Assembly: GCA_016789745.1 (NCBI GenBank)
Contig: JAEUQF010000135.1
Location: 1 to 61,143 of the forward strand
Direction of reading: 5' to 3'
Origin: Bryobacterales bacterium
Lineage (GTDB): Bacteria; Acidobacteriota; Terriglobia; Bryobacterales; Bryobacteraceae
DNA length: 61,143 bases
Part shown: positions 24,996-34,481 of the stretch, in pieces
Position numbering within the stretch: the stretch's first letter is position 1
Layout of the letters: every line of letters starts with the position of its first letter
Notes under the pieces: generated by a model
What the model saw: the letters and a program-made list of their open reading frames with translations, nothing else
Told to the model about the DNA's origin: nothing
Databases searched by the model: none
Translations under genes and position numbers: made by a program

Positions 24996-25967
24996 ATGGC
25001 CGTCCTCGACTGGCTCCTGCAATCCGATCCTGCCATCCGCTGGCAAGTCCTCCGTGATCTCACGAACACCCCGCCGGATATCATCGCCGCCGAACGTGCC
25101 CGCGTCGCCGCCGAAGGCTGGGGCGCCCAACTCCTCGCCCTCCAGGACCAAGATGGCTACTGGGCCGGCGGCGCCTGCTTCCCCGCCCAAAGCTTCCACT
25201 GGCGCGACGAGGGCGACGGCCAACCCTGGACTTCCACGCTCCCCACCCTCCAACTCCTCTGGGAGTTCGGCATCGATCCGCACGCTCCTGCCGTCCGCCG
25301 TGCCATCGCCAGTGTCCACGCCAACTGCCGCTGGGAACACGACAACCAGCCCTTCTTCGAAGGCGAAGTCGAACCCTGCATCAACGGACGCACGGTCGCC
25401 CTCGGCGCGTACTTCGGCATCGACACCACTCCCATCGTCGAACGCCTCCTTGCCGAGCAACTCCCCGACGGCGGCTGGAACTGCGAGGCCGAACGCGGCT
25501 CCGTCCGCTCTTCCTTCCACACCACCATCAACGTCCTCGAAGGGCTCCTGCAATACGAACATGCCACCGGCGGCTCCCCACAGCTAAAAGCCGCCCGCCG
25601 CCGTGCCGAAGAGTATCTGCTCGAACGCGCCCTGTTCCGCCGCAAAGCCACCCGCGACGTCATCAGCCCCGCCTGGCTCCAGTTCTCCTTCCCTCCACGG
25701 TGGCATTACGACATCCTTCGCGCCCTCGACTACTTCCGCCACGCTCACGCCGCCCATACGCCCGACCCCCGGCTTGACGAAGCCATCCAACTCGTTCGCG
25801 ACAAGCAGCAGTCTGATGGCCTCTGGCCCCTCGAGAACACTCACCCCGGCAGGATTCACTTCCCCCTGGAAAACGGCGACAACCGGCCCAGCCGCTGGAA
25901 CACCCTCCGCGCCTTGCGCGTCCTCCGCTGGTACGACCAACTGCCCCCTCACGACTTGCCGGCGTGA
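24996..25967 (+). CDS. Squalene-cyclase-like alpha/alpha-barrel protein
   Basis: 323 residues, cytosolic by sequence. Several QW-type turns are visible: LQDQDGYWAGG (near 50), LPDGGWNCE (near 155) and QQSDGLWPLE (near 283). They lie in a helical-repeat background as in prenyltransferase/squalene cyclase alpha-alpha barrels. It is half the length of a real squalene-hopene cyclase (about 630), and no DXDD catalytic motif is seen, so terpene cyclisation is unlikely. Many bacterial genomes have such uncharacterised short proteins. The C-terminus overlaps the convergent beta-lactamase-fold gene by 19 bases. Confidence 0.75.
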   Translation: MAVLDWLLQSDPAIRWQVLRDLTNTPPDIIAAERARVAAEGWGAQLLALQDQDGYWAGGACFPAQSFHWRDEGDGQPWTSTLPTLQLLWEFGIDPHAPAVRRAIASVHANCRWEHDNQPFFEGEVEPCINGRTVALGAYFGIDTTPIVERLLAEQLPDGGWNCEAERGSVRSSFHTTINVLEGLLQYEHATGGSPQLKAARRRAEEYLLERALFRRKATRDVISPAWLQFSFPPRWHYDILRALDYFRHAHAAHTPDPRLDEAIQLVRDKQQSDGLWPLENTHPGRIHFPLENGDNRPSRWNTLRALRVLRWYDQLPPHDLPA

Positions 25968-27085
25968 TCGCCATACTCCCAGTCAAACGGGACTCCCGTA
26001 TCCCCCAGCACGGCCTTCACCAGGGCGGCGAAGCCCGCCTCCGCCCGCACATCATTCGCGAGCAGTACCACGCACCGCTGGCGCCGCTCCAAACACACTA
26101 TCGTGTTCGCTGTTTGGCCGTCGTGGCCGCCTTTGAAGAACCCATGCCCCTGCGGCCCATCGAACACTACCACCCCCAGCCCCGCCGCCAAGTCCTTCCG
26201 TCGCTGTTCTGCCGGCAACTCCGGCGCAAACGGAGGAAACTGGTGCGCCGTCGTGATCGCCACCTGCGGCTTCGTCATCTCCGCCCGAGCCTTCTTGCTT
26301 AGCCCCTCGCCCCGGACCAGTGCCGCCGCGAACTTCGCCATATCCGCAATCGTCGTATCCATGGACCCGGCCGCCCGCACCTTGCTCCGTTCATCATGCG
26401 GCTGCGCCTCGCCCCGGTCATTCCAGCCATCGGCCAGATTCACTGCAAAATCCTTCCGCCAAACAAAACTGGACCGCGGCATCCCCAGGCGCCGAAACGC
26501 AGACTGTGTCAATTCCCCGAGATCGAGCCCCAAGCCGCGCTCGATCACGAACTGCAGCAGAATCAGCCCTTCGCCGGAGTACGCATACCGGCTGCCGGGC
26601 TCGAAGTGAATTCGCAGCTTGCGGTCCGGCTCAATGAACCAGAAATTCGCGAATCCCGTGGAATGCGTCAACGCCATTCGCGCCGTAATCTTCTCCCACC
26701 GCGCATCGCCCGCCAGATCCTTGTACGGCCCATACTTGTCCGGAAACACCGGGTCCGGCCCATACTCGGGCAACGGCTTGCTCAGATACGCCCCGAGCGG
26801 CCGATCCAGATCGAACTTCCCCGCATCCACCAACTGCATCACCGTGTAGGCAAACACAGTCTTGGTCAGCGACGCCCCGTACATCACGGTATCAGTGGTC
26901 AGCGGCTCGCCCTTCGCATTGCGCACTCCAAAAGTCCGGACGTATCGGACCTTGCCCTCCTCGATGACCGCCAGCGCCAAACCCTTTGCCCCAGTCGACT
27001 GCAACGTGTTGTTAACCGCCGTATCTATAGCCTCCTCGGCCGCCAAGGCCCGGCCAACCATCGCCCAAAAAAGTAGGAAACGCAT
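25949..27085 (-). CDS. Serine hydrolase of the beta-lactamase/class C-PBP fold
   Basis: 378 residues from the ATG at 27085; this start gives a clean signal peptide (MRFLLFWAMVGRALA) behind GGGAG. The nucleophile motif SLTK is at residues 72-75, a YAYSGEG segment stands for the YxN motif, and KGGHDG replaces KTG near the end. These three are the standard active-site motifs of EstB, D-aminopeptidase and AmpC-like proteins. The enzyme is probably periplasmic. Substrate is unknown; esterase or peptidase is more likely than antibiotic hydrolysis because the YSG variant is common in esterases. Confidence 0.87.
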   Translation of the reverse strand: MRFLLFWAMVGRALAAEEAIDTAVNNTLQSTGAKGLALAVIEEGKVRYVRTFGVRNAKGEPLTTDTVMYGASLTKTVFAYTVMQLVDAGKFDLDRPLGAYLSKPLPEYGPDPVFPDKYGPYKDLAGDARWEKITARMALTHSTGFANFWFIEPDRKLRIHFEPGSRYAYSGEGLILLQFVIERGLGLDLGELTQSAFRRLGMPRSSFVWRKDFAVNLADGWNDRGEAQPHDERSKVRAAGSMDTTIADMAKFAAALVRGEGLSKKARAEMTKPQVAITTAHQFPPFAPELPAEQRRKDLAAGLGVVVFDGPQGHGFFKGGHDGQTANTIVCLERRQRCVVLLANDVRAEAGFAALVKAVLGDTGVPFDWEYGDHAGKS

Positions 27086-27187
27086 GCAACTCCCATCAAT
27101 CATACGCACCCACGCCGCAAACGTTCCATTGCGGCGGATGAGTGCGCACGGAGTGGCAGGGCAGTGGAGAATGGACTCGCGCGGTGG

Positions 27188-28252
27188 TCAACTCCGGTCG
27201 ATACGGGCCCGAATCATCTGGGCCAGTTCGCGGCGGGCGCGAGACTCAACCTCTCGCCCCACCTTCTCCAGGACAATGCCGTAGGCCTCCTGAATCGTCG
27301 CATTGCAAGGAGCGCGCCGCGCCACCGGCTCGATGACAGCAAGTGCGTCCGCGGCCCGGTTGTCTTCAATCAACTGCCACGTGACGCGACAAGCATCGGC
27401 CAGCCTTGCAATCTCCGCCTCGTTCGCTTCAAGATCCACATGCACCTCCCGCACCGCCAGGATGCTGCATTGGCTGTGACGCAGCGCTCGCGTGGTGACC
27501 GTATCCAGTAGTTCGGGGACCAGCGGATTGAAGCCCCGGCTGCCGATCACAAGCATCCCTGCATCGTCTGCCGCGTCGAGGATTCGTTCGGTCGGGCTTC
27601 CCGTCATCACGTCCACCGCGACGTCAAGCCCGACTGCCGCCTGCTGGGTAAGCATCTGCTCCAGATCCTGGCGTGCATCCTCCACCGATGGCCTCTCTCC
27701 CGACGCGTTGTCCGATAGAACCGTCATCACGCGGAGCGGCACCTCGAAGAGCCGAGCCATCCGAACGGCGGACGCGAGCCCAAGATGAGATGGCGAGGAG
27801 AGGTTGATCGGACACAGCACTGGCCGCCTGACCGCCCGCTCCCCTCGCACCACCCAGACGGGGACAAGTGCGCGGTGGACGATGTCCTCCACCGCTGAGC
27901 CCACCAGCCATCGCCGGATCGTCGCCGGACGGCCGCCGCCCGTGATAATCAGCTGAGCGCTGATGCGCAGCGCCGTGTTGATCGCGAGTTCGGCGGGAGT
28001 GCCAACCTCCACCTCCTCCCGAACATCCAGCCCCGCCTTCCACAGCGGTTGCAGCCGCAGACCGAGCGTCTGCTTTGCCTTGGCGATACGGTTGGCGGTA
28101 CTTGGTTCGCTCTCCAGGCGGCGCTTGCCGAGCGCATGCACTACCACGATAGGGCACTCGAGCCGTTGGCCGAGGTCCAGAACCGTTGCCAACAGCTCAT
28201 CGGTTTGGTGGTCGAGGGGCAATGCCACGACGACCGGCTTTGGGGTGATCAT
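27188..28252 (-). CDS. Tandem universal stress protein with C-terminal extension
   Basis: 354 residues. UspA domain 1 spans about 1-137 (VVVALPLDHQTDELLATVLDLG, ending GGGRPATIRRWLVGSAVEDIVHRALVPVWVV). Domain 2 spans about 144-268 (PINLSSPSHLGLASAVRMARLF, ending in IGSRGFNPLVPELLDTV). Domain 1 retains a Gly-rich nucleotide-binding loop with GS; domain 2 lacks the GS. The last 85 residues are an extra helical segment (NEAEIARLADACRVTWQLIEDN). The start overlaps the stop of the RND permease by 4 bases, so it is part of the efflux operon. This could link pump expression to stress; the role is not known. Confidence 0.9.
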   Translation of the reverse strand: MITPKPVVVALPLDHQTDELLATVLDLGQRLECPIVVVHALGKRRLESEPSTANRIAKAKQTLGLRLQPLWKAGLDVREEVEVGTPAELAINTALRISAQLIITGGGRPATIRRWLVGSAVEDIVHRALVPVWVVRGERAVRRPVLCPINLSSPSHLGLASAVRMARLFEVPLRVMTVLSDNASGERPSVEDARQDLEQMLTQQAAVGLDVAVDVMTGSPTERILDAADDAGMLVIGSRGFNPLVPELLDTVTTRALRHSQCSILAVREVHVDLEANEAEIARLADACRVTWQLIEDNRAADALAVIEPVARRAPCNATIQEAYGIVLEKVGREVESRARRELAQMIRARIDRS

Positions 28253-31200
28253 GATTCAACTCCGTGTGACAGTTCGTCTTCACCTTCACTCAAAGGAACA
28301 CTCGTTTCGCCGCGCAGCAATTCGCGTCCATCCGAGATCCGCGCGAACAGGTAGTAAAGACCCGGGATTACCAGCACCCCGAGCACCGTGCCCAGCAGCA
28401 TCCCGCCTACGCCCGTGACCCCGATCGTCCGGTTCGCCGTCGCGCCAGCGCCATGGGCTATGACCAGTGGGATCAGACCGGCAACAAAGGCAAAGGATGT
28501 CATCTGGATGGGCCGGAACCGCAGTTTTCCCCCCTCGATAGCGGCGTCTTTGATCGAGGCGCCCTCATTCCGGCGCTGCACGGCAAACTCCACGATCAGA
28601 ATCGCGTTCTTGCCCAGGAGCCCGACTAACATGATCATCCCGAGCTGCGCCCAAACGTCGTTCGACAATCCCATGGCATACAGGAACCAGAAAGAGCCGA
28701 AGATGCCAATCGGCAGCGACAGGACCACCGCCAGAGGGATCAGGAAACTCTCATACTGCGCAACCAGCACCAGGTAGACGAACACCACAACGATCAGGAA
28801 GATGTAGACCGCTGCGTTGCCCTTCTTCGACTCGTCCCACGACAGGCCTTCCCAGCCCAGCCCATAGCCGCGCGGCAACGTCGCTGCCGCCACCTCCTGC
28901 ACCGCCTGAATGGCCTGACCGGTGGAGAAGCCCCCGGCCGGCACCAACTGAATCGCGGCCGAGGGATACAAGTTGTAGCGCGTGATCTCGTTCAGCCCCT
29001 GCGATTTCTTCAACTCCATGAACGACGAGTAGGGAACCATCTCCCCCTTCTCGTTCCGGACGAAGAGATCGTCCAGGTCCTTGGGCATCCGCCGGAACTG
29101 TGGCCAGGCCTGCACGTAGACTTTGTAGAACTGGTTGAAACGGACAAAGCCTTGCTCGTAGGTACTGCCAATGAGGATGTTGAGGTTGTTCAACGCATCC
29201 TGAATCGACACCCCCTTCTGCATGGCCACGTCGTTGTTGATGACTACCTCGTACTGCGGATAGTCGGAGGCATAAAAGGTGAACACACTGCCGATCTCTT
29301 GCCGCTTCTCCAGGGCGGCGATGAACCGCTCGTTGATCTCTCCCAGAAGCTTGTAGTCGGCCGTACTCGATTGTGTTTGATCCAGCACCCGCAGGGCGAT
29401 CCCGCCAGCCGCGCCGAAGCCGGGAATCGCAGGCGGCTCGAAGAACTCGAGCTTGACGTTCGTTATCTTGCTGGTCTTTTCCTTAAGATGTTCGATGATC
29501 TCGGACGATGTCTGTGCTCGTGTTGCCCAATCGTCGAGGTTGATGATCGCCGTACCCGCGTTCGAGCCGCGGCCTTCCGTCAGCACTTCGTACCCCGCAA
29601 CCGATGTGACGCTGCGAATGCCCTTGATCTGCTGCGCGATCCGTTCCAACTCCTGCGACTTGGCGTTGGTATACTCCAGCGTCGACCCAGGTGGAGTCTG
29701 AAGAACGGCGTAGATCATGCCCTGATCCTCACCGGGGATGAAGCCTTGCGGCAGGACGGTGCTTGTCGCGACGATGCCGTACGCGAATGCCCCGATAACT
29801 CCCATCGTTACCACCCGCAGCGTGACAATCGGCCGCAGCAGGCGCCACGCGTACACGCTGGTGACTTTGTCGATGGCGCGGCTGAAAGGCCTTTGTATAA
29901 AGGGCACGAGGAGCAGCAGGAGCCCCAGGCGTCCCCAAAGTTCATAGGCGAGATACGTGATACCCGCCAGTAGCGGCACCCCCACAAGGGCATACCCGAG
30001 CACGGTTTTGGCACTTACCCCTCGAAGTTGTTCTCTTACACTCCTGCGTGTCTCCGCGCCTGCGGGTTGGTGCGGATGAGGCTTCAACACCATGGCACAC
30101 AGGACCGGGGTCAGCGTCAAGGCAACCACGCCGGACAGCACGATCGTCGAAGCCATCGTCACGCCAAACTGGCGGTAAAACACGCCTACCGGCCCGGGGA
30201 GAAACGTCACCGGAACAAACACGGCGGTCATCACCAGTGTGATGGCGATGATCGCGCCGCTGATCTCCTTGAGCACTTCCATGGTGGCCCGGTACGGGGA
30301 CAAGTGCGTTTCGGCCATTTTGGCGTGCACGGCCTCGACCACCACGATGGCATCGTCGACGACAACACCGATGGCCAACACCATGGCGAAGAGCGTGATC
30401 AGGTTGATGGAGAAACCCATCATCTGCAGTACGAAGAAGCTGCCGACCAGCGATACCGGCACCGCTAACGCCGGGATGATGGTGGAGCGCAGGTCACCCA
30501 GGAACAGGAACACCACCAGCGACACCAGAATGAACGCTTCCAGCAGTGTGTGCAGCACCTGCTCCGTCGAGGCCTCAACGAAACGCGATACGTCGTACGC
30601 AATCTCATACTGCATGCCGGGAGGAAACGACGGCTTCAACTCCTCGAGCGTCCTCTTCACTTCCGCGATCACCTCGGCGGCGTTGGAGCCCGGTGCCTGC
30701 TTCAACACGATGGATGCGGCTGGACGGCCGTTGACGTCGGAATAGATGTCGAAGAACTCCGAGCCAAGCTCGATACTGCCGTGGCTCTTCTCGCTCTTTT
30801 CCGCGCCCTTTGCGTCGTTGGAGGGTGGCACGCAAACGTCTTTGAGCCGGAGAATCTCGCCGTCTGGCTTTGCCTTCAGGATGATATTGGAGTATTGCTC
30901 CGGTTCATTGAAACGGCCGATATACGTGAGCACGTACTCTTTTGACTGGGAGGTCATGCCTGTCGCCTGACCCAGCCGCCCCGGTGATCCGATGATGCTC
31001 TGCTGGGCCAAGGCCTTCATCACGTCATCAACCGAGATGTCGTAGGCTCGCATCCGCTCAGGATTCAGCCAAATGCGCATCGCAAACGTTCGATTGCCCA
31101 GGTTCACTGGGATGCCCATGCCCTTAATCCGTTTGAGCACGGGCATGATGTAAACGTTGGCGTAGTTGAACAGGTCTTTCTGATCGGTGTTCGGGTCCGT

Positions 31201-31632
31201 GCTGTACAGGTTGAGATACATCAACATGCTGGGCACCACCTGGCTGACGAGAATGCCTTCGCGAACCACCAACTCGGGTAGCCGGCTCGTCATGATGTTG
31301 ACCCGGTTCTGTACGTTCACCACGTTGATGTTGGGATCCGTGCCCGGTTCGAAGAAGATCCGGATCGTCGCCTCTCCCGCGCTCGTCGCGTCGGAGACGA
31401 TGTAGCGCATCCCCTGGACGCCATTGATCGACTGCTCCAGGGGAATCAGAACGGAATCCGTCAGCACCTTGGCGCTGGCTCCGGGATACGCGATCGAAAC
31501 GTAGACGGTTGGCGGCGCGATATCGGGAAACTGCGCGATGGGAAGGCTCGCGATGGCGAGCGACCCCAGAAGCACGATGAGGATCGCCATGACGATCGCC
31601 AGGGCGGGCCGGTGGAGAATCTGTGTGAACAT
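28249..31632 (-). CDS. RND efflux permease, HAE-1 family (AcrB-like), enlarged
   Basis: 1127 residues, against about 1050 for AcrB. It begins with FTQILHRPALAIVMAILIVLLG and PIAQFPDIAPP, the porter-domain signature. The proton relay is present (VVDDAIVVVEAVHAKM in TM4, GKNAILIVEFAVQRR in TM10). About 70 extra residues lie between TM6 and TM7. They include two hydrophobic stretches near residues 541-585 (VLGYALVGVPLLAGITYLA and RLGLLLLLVPF), which could add a helical hairpin. The pump takes drugs, dyes or metabolites from membrane and periplasm and works with the upstream membrane fusion and outer membrane genes. Substrate range is unknown. Confidence 0.95.
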   Translation of the reverse strand: MFTQILHRPALAIVMAILIVLLGSLAIASLPIAQFPDIAPPTVYVSIAYPGASAKVLTDSVLIPLEQSINGVQGMRYIVSDATSAGEATIRIFFEPGTDPNINVVNVQNRVNIMTSRLPELVVREGILVSQVVPSMLMYLNLYSTDPNTDQKDLFNYANVYIMPVLKRIKGMGIPVNLGNRTFAMRIWLNPERMRAYDISVDDVMKALAQQSIIGSPGRLGQATGMTSQSKEYVLTYIGRFNEPEQYSNIILKAKPDGEILRLKDVCVPPSNDAKGAEKSEKSHGSIELGSEFFDIYSDVNGRPAASIVLKQAPGSNAAEVIAEVKRTLEELKPSFPPGMQYEIAYDVSRFVEASTEQVLHTLLEAFILVSLVVFLFLGDLRSTIIPALAVPVSLVGSFFVLQMMGFSINLITLFAMVLAIGVVVDDAIVVVEAVHAKMAETHLSPYRATMEVLKEISGAIIAITLVMTAVFVPVTFLPGPVGVFYRQFGVTMASTIVLSGVVALTLTPVLCAMVLKPHPHQPAGAETRRSVREQLRGVSAKTVLGYALVGVPLLAGITYLAYELWGRLGLLLLLVPFIQRPFSRAIDKVTSVYAWRLLRPIVTLRVVTMGVIGAFAYGIVATSTVLPQGFIPGEDQGMIYAVLQTPPGSTLEYTNAKSQELERIAQQIKGIRSVTSVAGYEVLTEGRGSNAGTAIINLDDWATRAQTSSEIIEHLKEKTSKITNVKLEFFEPPAIPGFGAAGGIALRVLDQTQSSTADYKLLGEINERFIAALEKRQEIGSVFTFYASDYPQYEVVINNDVAMQKGVSIQDALNNLNILIGSTYEQGFVRFNQFYKVYVQAWPQFRRMPKDLDDLFVRNEKGEMVPYSSFMELKKSQGLNEITRYNLYPSAAIQLVPAGGFSTGQAIQAVQEVAAATLPRGYGLGWEGLSWDESKKGNAAVYIFLIVVVFVYLVLVAQYESFLIPLAVVLSLPIGIFGSFWFLYAMGLSNDVWAQLGMIMLVGLLGKNAILIVEFAVQRRNEGASIKDAAIEGGKLRFRPIQMTSFAFVAGLIPLVIAHGAGATANRTIGVTGVGGMLLGTVLGVLVIPGLYYLFARISDGRELLRGETSVPLSEGEDELSHGVES

Positions 31633-31650
31633 GATGGTTCTGGAACGCCC

Positions 31651-32793
31651 CTATTCGGCTTTGAATTTCAGGTTCTTGACCGCATCCTGGGCCGCACGCA
31701 TCTCTGTGTGCTCCAGGTGCTTGCCATCGCGGACCTGGCGAACTCCCTCCAGCACGAACTTTTCGCCAGTCTTCAGGCCGCTCTTGATGACGAAGATGTC
31801 TTCCAACTCACGGGCAATGTTGATCTCGCGTTGGTGCGCGACGGCTTTCTCATCGACGACAAAGACATACCGCCGGTCGAGGACTTCGAAGGTGGCCTGC
31901 TGCGGGATGACCAAGGCTCCCGAGAGCCTCTGGTTGATGAGCAGCGTACCGGTCTGACCGTGGCGCAGAAGGCCATCCGGGTTGGGAAAATCCGCGCGGA
32001 ACTCGATGTTTCCGGTCTCTCTGTTGAACTCGGATTCGATGGTTAGAGTTGTCGCGGCGTTCTTATCGAATATCTGCCCGTTCGCCAGTCGAAGCTGAAC
32101 GGTTGCCCCCGAAAGATCCAGGCTCCGGGGCGATCCAGCATTGCTTGCTCCCTGTAAGGACTTGAAGCGCAGGTAGTCGGCTTCGGGAACATTGAAGTAC
32201 GCCCACATAACCGCGTTGTCCGACAGGGTGGTGAGGGTATCCCCCGCTTCGATCAGGCTGCCGTGCTGCATCAGTTGACGGCCCACAATGCCGTCGAACG
32301 GGGCGAAGATGCGGGTAAAGCCGGCTTCGGCCGTGGCGCGGTCGACTTTGGCTTTCGCTCGGTCTCGCTCGGCCGTGGCCCGGGCCAACTCCGGCGCTGA
32401 CACGAAGCCGCGCCCCGCGAGTTTTTCCGTGTTCTGCAGATTGATCTCAGCAAGCCGCAACTCGGCCTTTTCGGCCTCCAACTTGGTCCGGTAGAGGACA
32501 GGATAGAGATCGAAAAGACGCTCCCCTGCGCGCACCGCCTGGCCCTCCTGCACAGGGATTTCTTCCAGATACCCCTCATTCAAGGCGCGGATCTCAATGT
32601 GACGCCGGGATTGCAATCGGCAGACGTAGGCCTGCGTTGTTGGCACGGCCATGACGCTGGCACTGGTCAGTACGACAGGCGGGGGCGCTTCTTCCTGGTG
32701 GCCGGCGTCTGCATGCTTCCTCGAGCAAGCAACGCCAGCAAGGAGGCCCAGACCGGTGACGATGAGCGTAGCCCACACATGCTGCAACTTCAT
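31651..32793 (-). CDS. RND membrane fusion protein (AcrA-like lipoprotein)
   Basis: 380 residues. A lipobox (LLAGVAC, Cys23) predicts an inner-membrane-anchored periplasmic adaptor. A lipoyl-like half (RALNEGYLEEIPVQEGQAVRAGERLFDL), an alpha-helical hairpin near 95-145, the second lipoyl half (RIFAPFDGIVGRQLMQHGSLIEAGDTL) and a beta-barrel domain follow. It connects the permease and the outer membrane channel. It overlaps the outer membrane factor gene by 4 bases and lies 18 bases before the permease gene. Confidence 0.94.
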   Translation of the reverse strand: MKLQHVWATLIVTGLGLLAGVACSRKHADAGHQEEAPPPVVLTSASVMAVPTTQAYVCRLQSRRHIEIRALNEGYLEEIPVQEGQAVRAGERLFDLYPVLYRTKLEAEKAELRLAEINLQNTEKLAGRGFVSAPELARATAERDRAKAKVDRATAEAGFTRIFAPFDGIVGRQLMQHGSLIEAGDTLTTLSDNAVMWAYFNVPEADYLRFKSLQGASNAGSPRSLDLSGATVQLRLANGQIFDKNAATTLTIESEFNRETGNIEFRADFPNPDGLLRHGQTGTLLINQRLSGALVIPQQATFEVLDRRYVFVVDEKAVAHQREINIARELEDIFVIKSGLKTGEKFVLEGVRQVRDGKHLEHTEMRAAQDAVKNLKFKAE

Positions 32794-34334
32794 TTCTTCT
32801 CCCCTTGCGTGAATTTATGATCGGCGTCCGTTCCGTCGGCGGGCTGCAGACCGGTGCCGCGCCAGCCGCCCCCAAGCGCCTGATACAGGGTCACGGTGGC
32901 AACCATCTGCCGTTGCTTCATTTCAACCAGTTCCTGCTGTGCCTCCAGCAATTCCCGCCGGGCGGTGAGGACTTCCAGGTAGTCGGCTCGATTCAAGTTG
33001 AACAACTCGGTCGAGATATCCACCGACTGGGCCAGACGGTCCACCTGTTGTTGTTTCAGCTGATAGCCCTGGCTGAGAGTGCGTGTGAGGCTCACGCGGT
33101 TGCTTACCTCGACGAAGGCAGTCAGCACGGCTCGTTCGTAATGGATCACCGCCTGCATCTCGCGCGAGTTCGCCGCGTTGTAGTCCGCCGTGATTCCCTT
33201 CCGATTGAGCAGCGGCACAAACGCTCTGCCAAGGATTCCGAACAGCAGCGAGTCCGGCGTATTGACCAGCTTCGTCAGGTTGTAGGACTGGTAGCCGACC
33301 ACCGATTCGATTCCGAGAGACGGATAGAAGGCTTTTCTCGCCGCCTCCACGTCGAGTCCCGCTGCCGCAAGCTCCAGTTCCGCCTGGCGAACATCAGGAC
33401 GATTTGCCAAAAGCGCAGCGGGGACACCCACCGCCATTGCCGCTGGTTGCCTGGCGAGGAAGTTGGTCTTCGCCCGGTCGATCGGCTGCGGGAAGCGGCC
33501 GGTCAGGAAGTTGAGCTCGTTCTCGGTTTCGACGATCCGTTGCTGGATTGCGTACAGGGAGCTCTGCATCGCCCGGAGGTTCGCCTCAAAGCGTGCTGGA
33601 GCCGCCAACGTGGCGCGGCCCGCCTCAAACTGCGCCCGCGCGAGTTCCAGTGTCCGCTCCTGGAGGGCGATGTTATCGTTCACCACCTGGACTTGCCGGT
33701 CGAGCGCCAATAACTCGTAATACTTACTGGCGATCTCCGCAACCAGCCGCGTGACCATGAAGTTCCGGCCTTCGATGCTTGCCAGGTAGCGATGCGACGC
33801 GGCGTTGGCCAGGTTCCGGAGTCGCCCCCACACGTCGAGTTCCCATGAAGAGTAGAGCCCGGGCTCATAGCTCTGGAGGGTCGGTCCGATCTCGGATCTC
33901 TCATCGCTTTGACCCTGGCTCGTGAACTTTCCGACGTGCTCAGCCCCGGTTGACACACCGAAGCCCACCTTAGGCAGGTACTCCCCGCGCCGGGCCATGA
34001 TCTCGGCGTTGGCGACCACTGTCTCTTGAATCGCGATGTTCAGTTCCTGATTGTGCTGGAGCGCCGCGTCAATGAGCGCCACCAGGTTGGTGTCCTGGAA
34101 GAAGTCGCGCCACGGGATCAGACCGGCACTTCGCGTATCGCTCAGCCCGCCAAAGGAGTCGGGCACGACACGGTTTGGGACGTGGGCCACTCTTTTGGGG
34201 GGCTTCAGAGTGCGAACGCACCCGGTCGCCATCATGACAATCAGCGCAAGGAATGTCGCGGTGAGCGCGCGACGCATTCGTCCGGCCTTGGCTCCGGACT
34301 TTGTTTCCCAGATTTCGTTCATTTTCGCTTGCAT
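32790..34334 (-). CDS. Outer membrane efflux factor (OprM/NodT-like lipoprotein)
   Basis: 514 residues. The signal contains VMMATGC, so it is a lipid-anchored TolC-type trimeric channel. The duplicated helical-hairpin repeats are clear (LIDAALQHNQELNIAIQETVVANAEI and NRPDVRQAELELAAAGLDVEAARKAFYPSLGI; the NRPDVR signature is typical). The exact start is uncertain: the annotated ATG at 34334 lacks a good ribosome site, and the ATG at 34277 (MRRALTATFLALIV) gives a more normal signal peptide. It is the first gene of the three-part pump. Confidence 0.94.
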   Translation of the reverse strand: MQAKMNEIWETKSGAKAGRMRRALTATFLALIVMMATGCVRTLKPPKRVAHVPNRVVPDSFGGLSDTRSAGLIPWRDFFQDTNLVALIDAALQHNQELNIAIQETVVANAEIMARRGEYLPKVGFGVSTGAEHVGKFTSQGQSDERSEIGPTLQSYEPGLYSSWELDVWGRLRNLANAASHRYLASIEGRNFMVTRLVAEIASKYYELLALDRQVQVVNDNIALQERTLELARAQFEAGRATLAAPARFEANLRAMQSSLYAIQQRIVETENELNFLTGRFPQPIDRAKTNFLARQPAAMAVGVPAALLANRPDVRQAELELAAAGLDVEAARKAFYPSLGIESVVGYQSYNLTKLVNTPDSLLFGILGRAFVPLLNRKGITADYNAANSREMQAVIHYERAVLTAFVEVSNRVSLTRTLSQGYQLKQQQVDRLAQSVDISTELFNLNRADYLEVLTARRELLEAQQELVEMKQRQMVATVTLYQALGGGWRGTGLQPADGTDADHKFTQGEKK

Positions 34335-34440
34335 CTGCTATGGACCATCGCGCCGCCATCGGCGCGTGGTTTGCCAATCAGGACATCACGCCATTCCCAC
34401 GGGCAAAATTCACCGGGGAATCGCAAATGGGAATCATCTC

Positions 34441-34458
34441 GCTGCCGTTAGTCCGGCA
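34441..34458. promoter_or_regulatory. Hairpin ahead of the efflux operon
   Basis: CTGCCG (34441-34446) and CGGCAG (34453-34458) form a 6-base stem with a TTAGTC loop, between the small acidic exported gene and the outer membrane factor gene. No T-run follows on the minus strand, so intrinsic termination is doubtful. It may separate the transcripts partly or serve as an operator. Confidence 0.3.
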
Positions 34459-34481
34459 GTAACAGTGGGAGGCTGCGCAGA

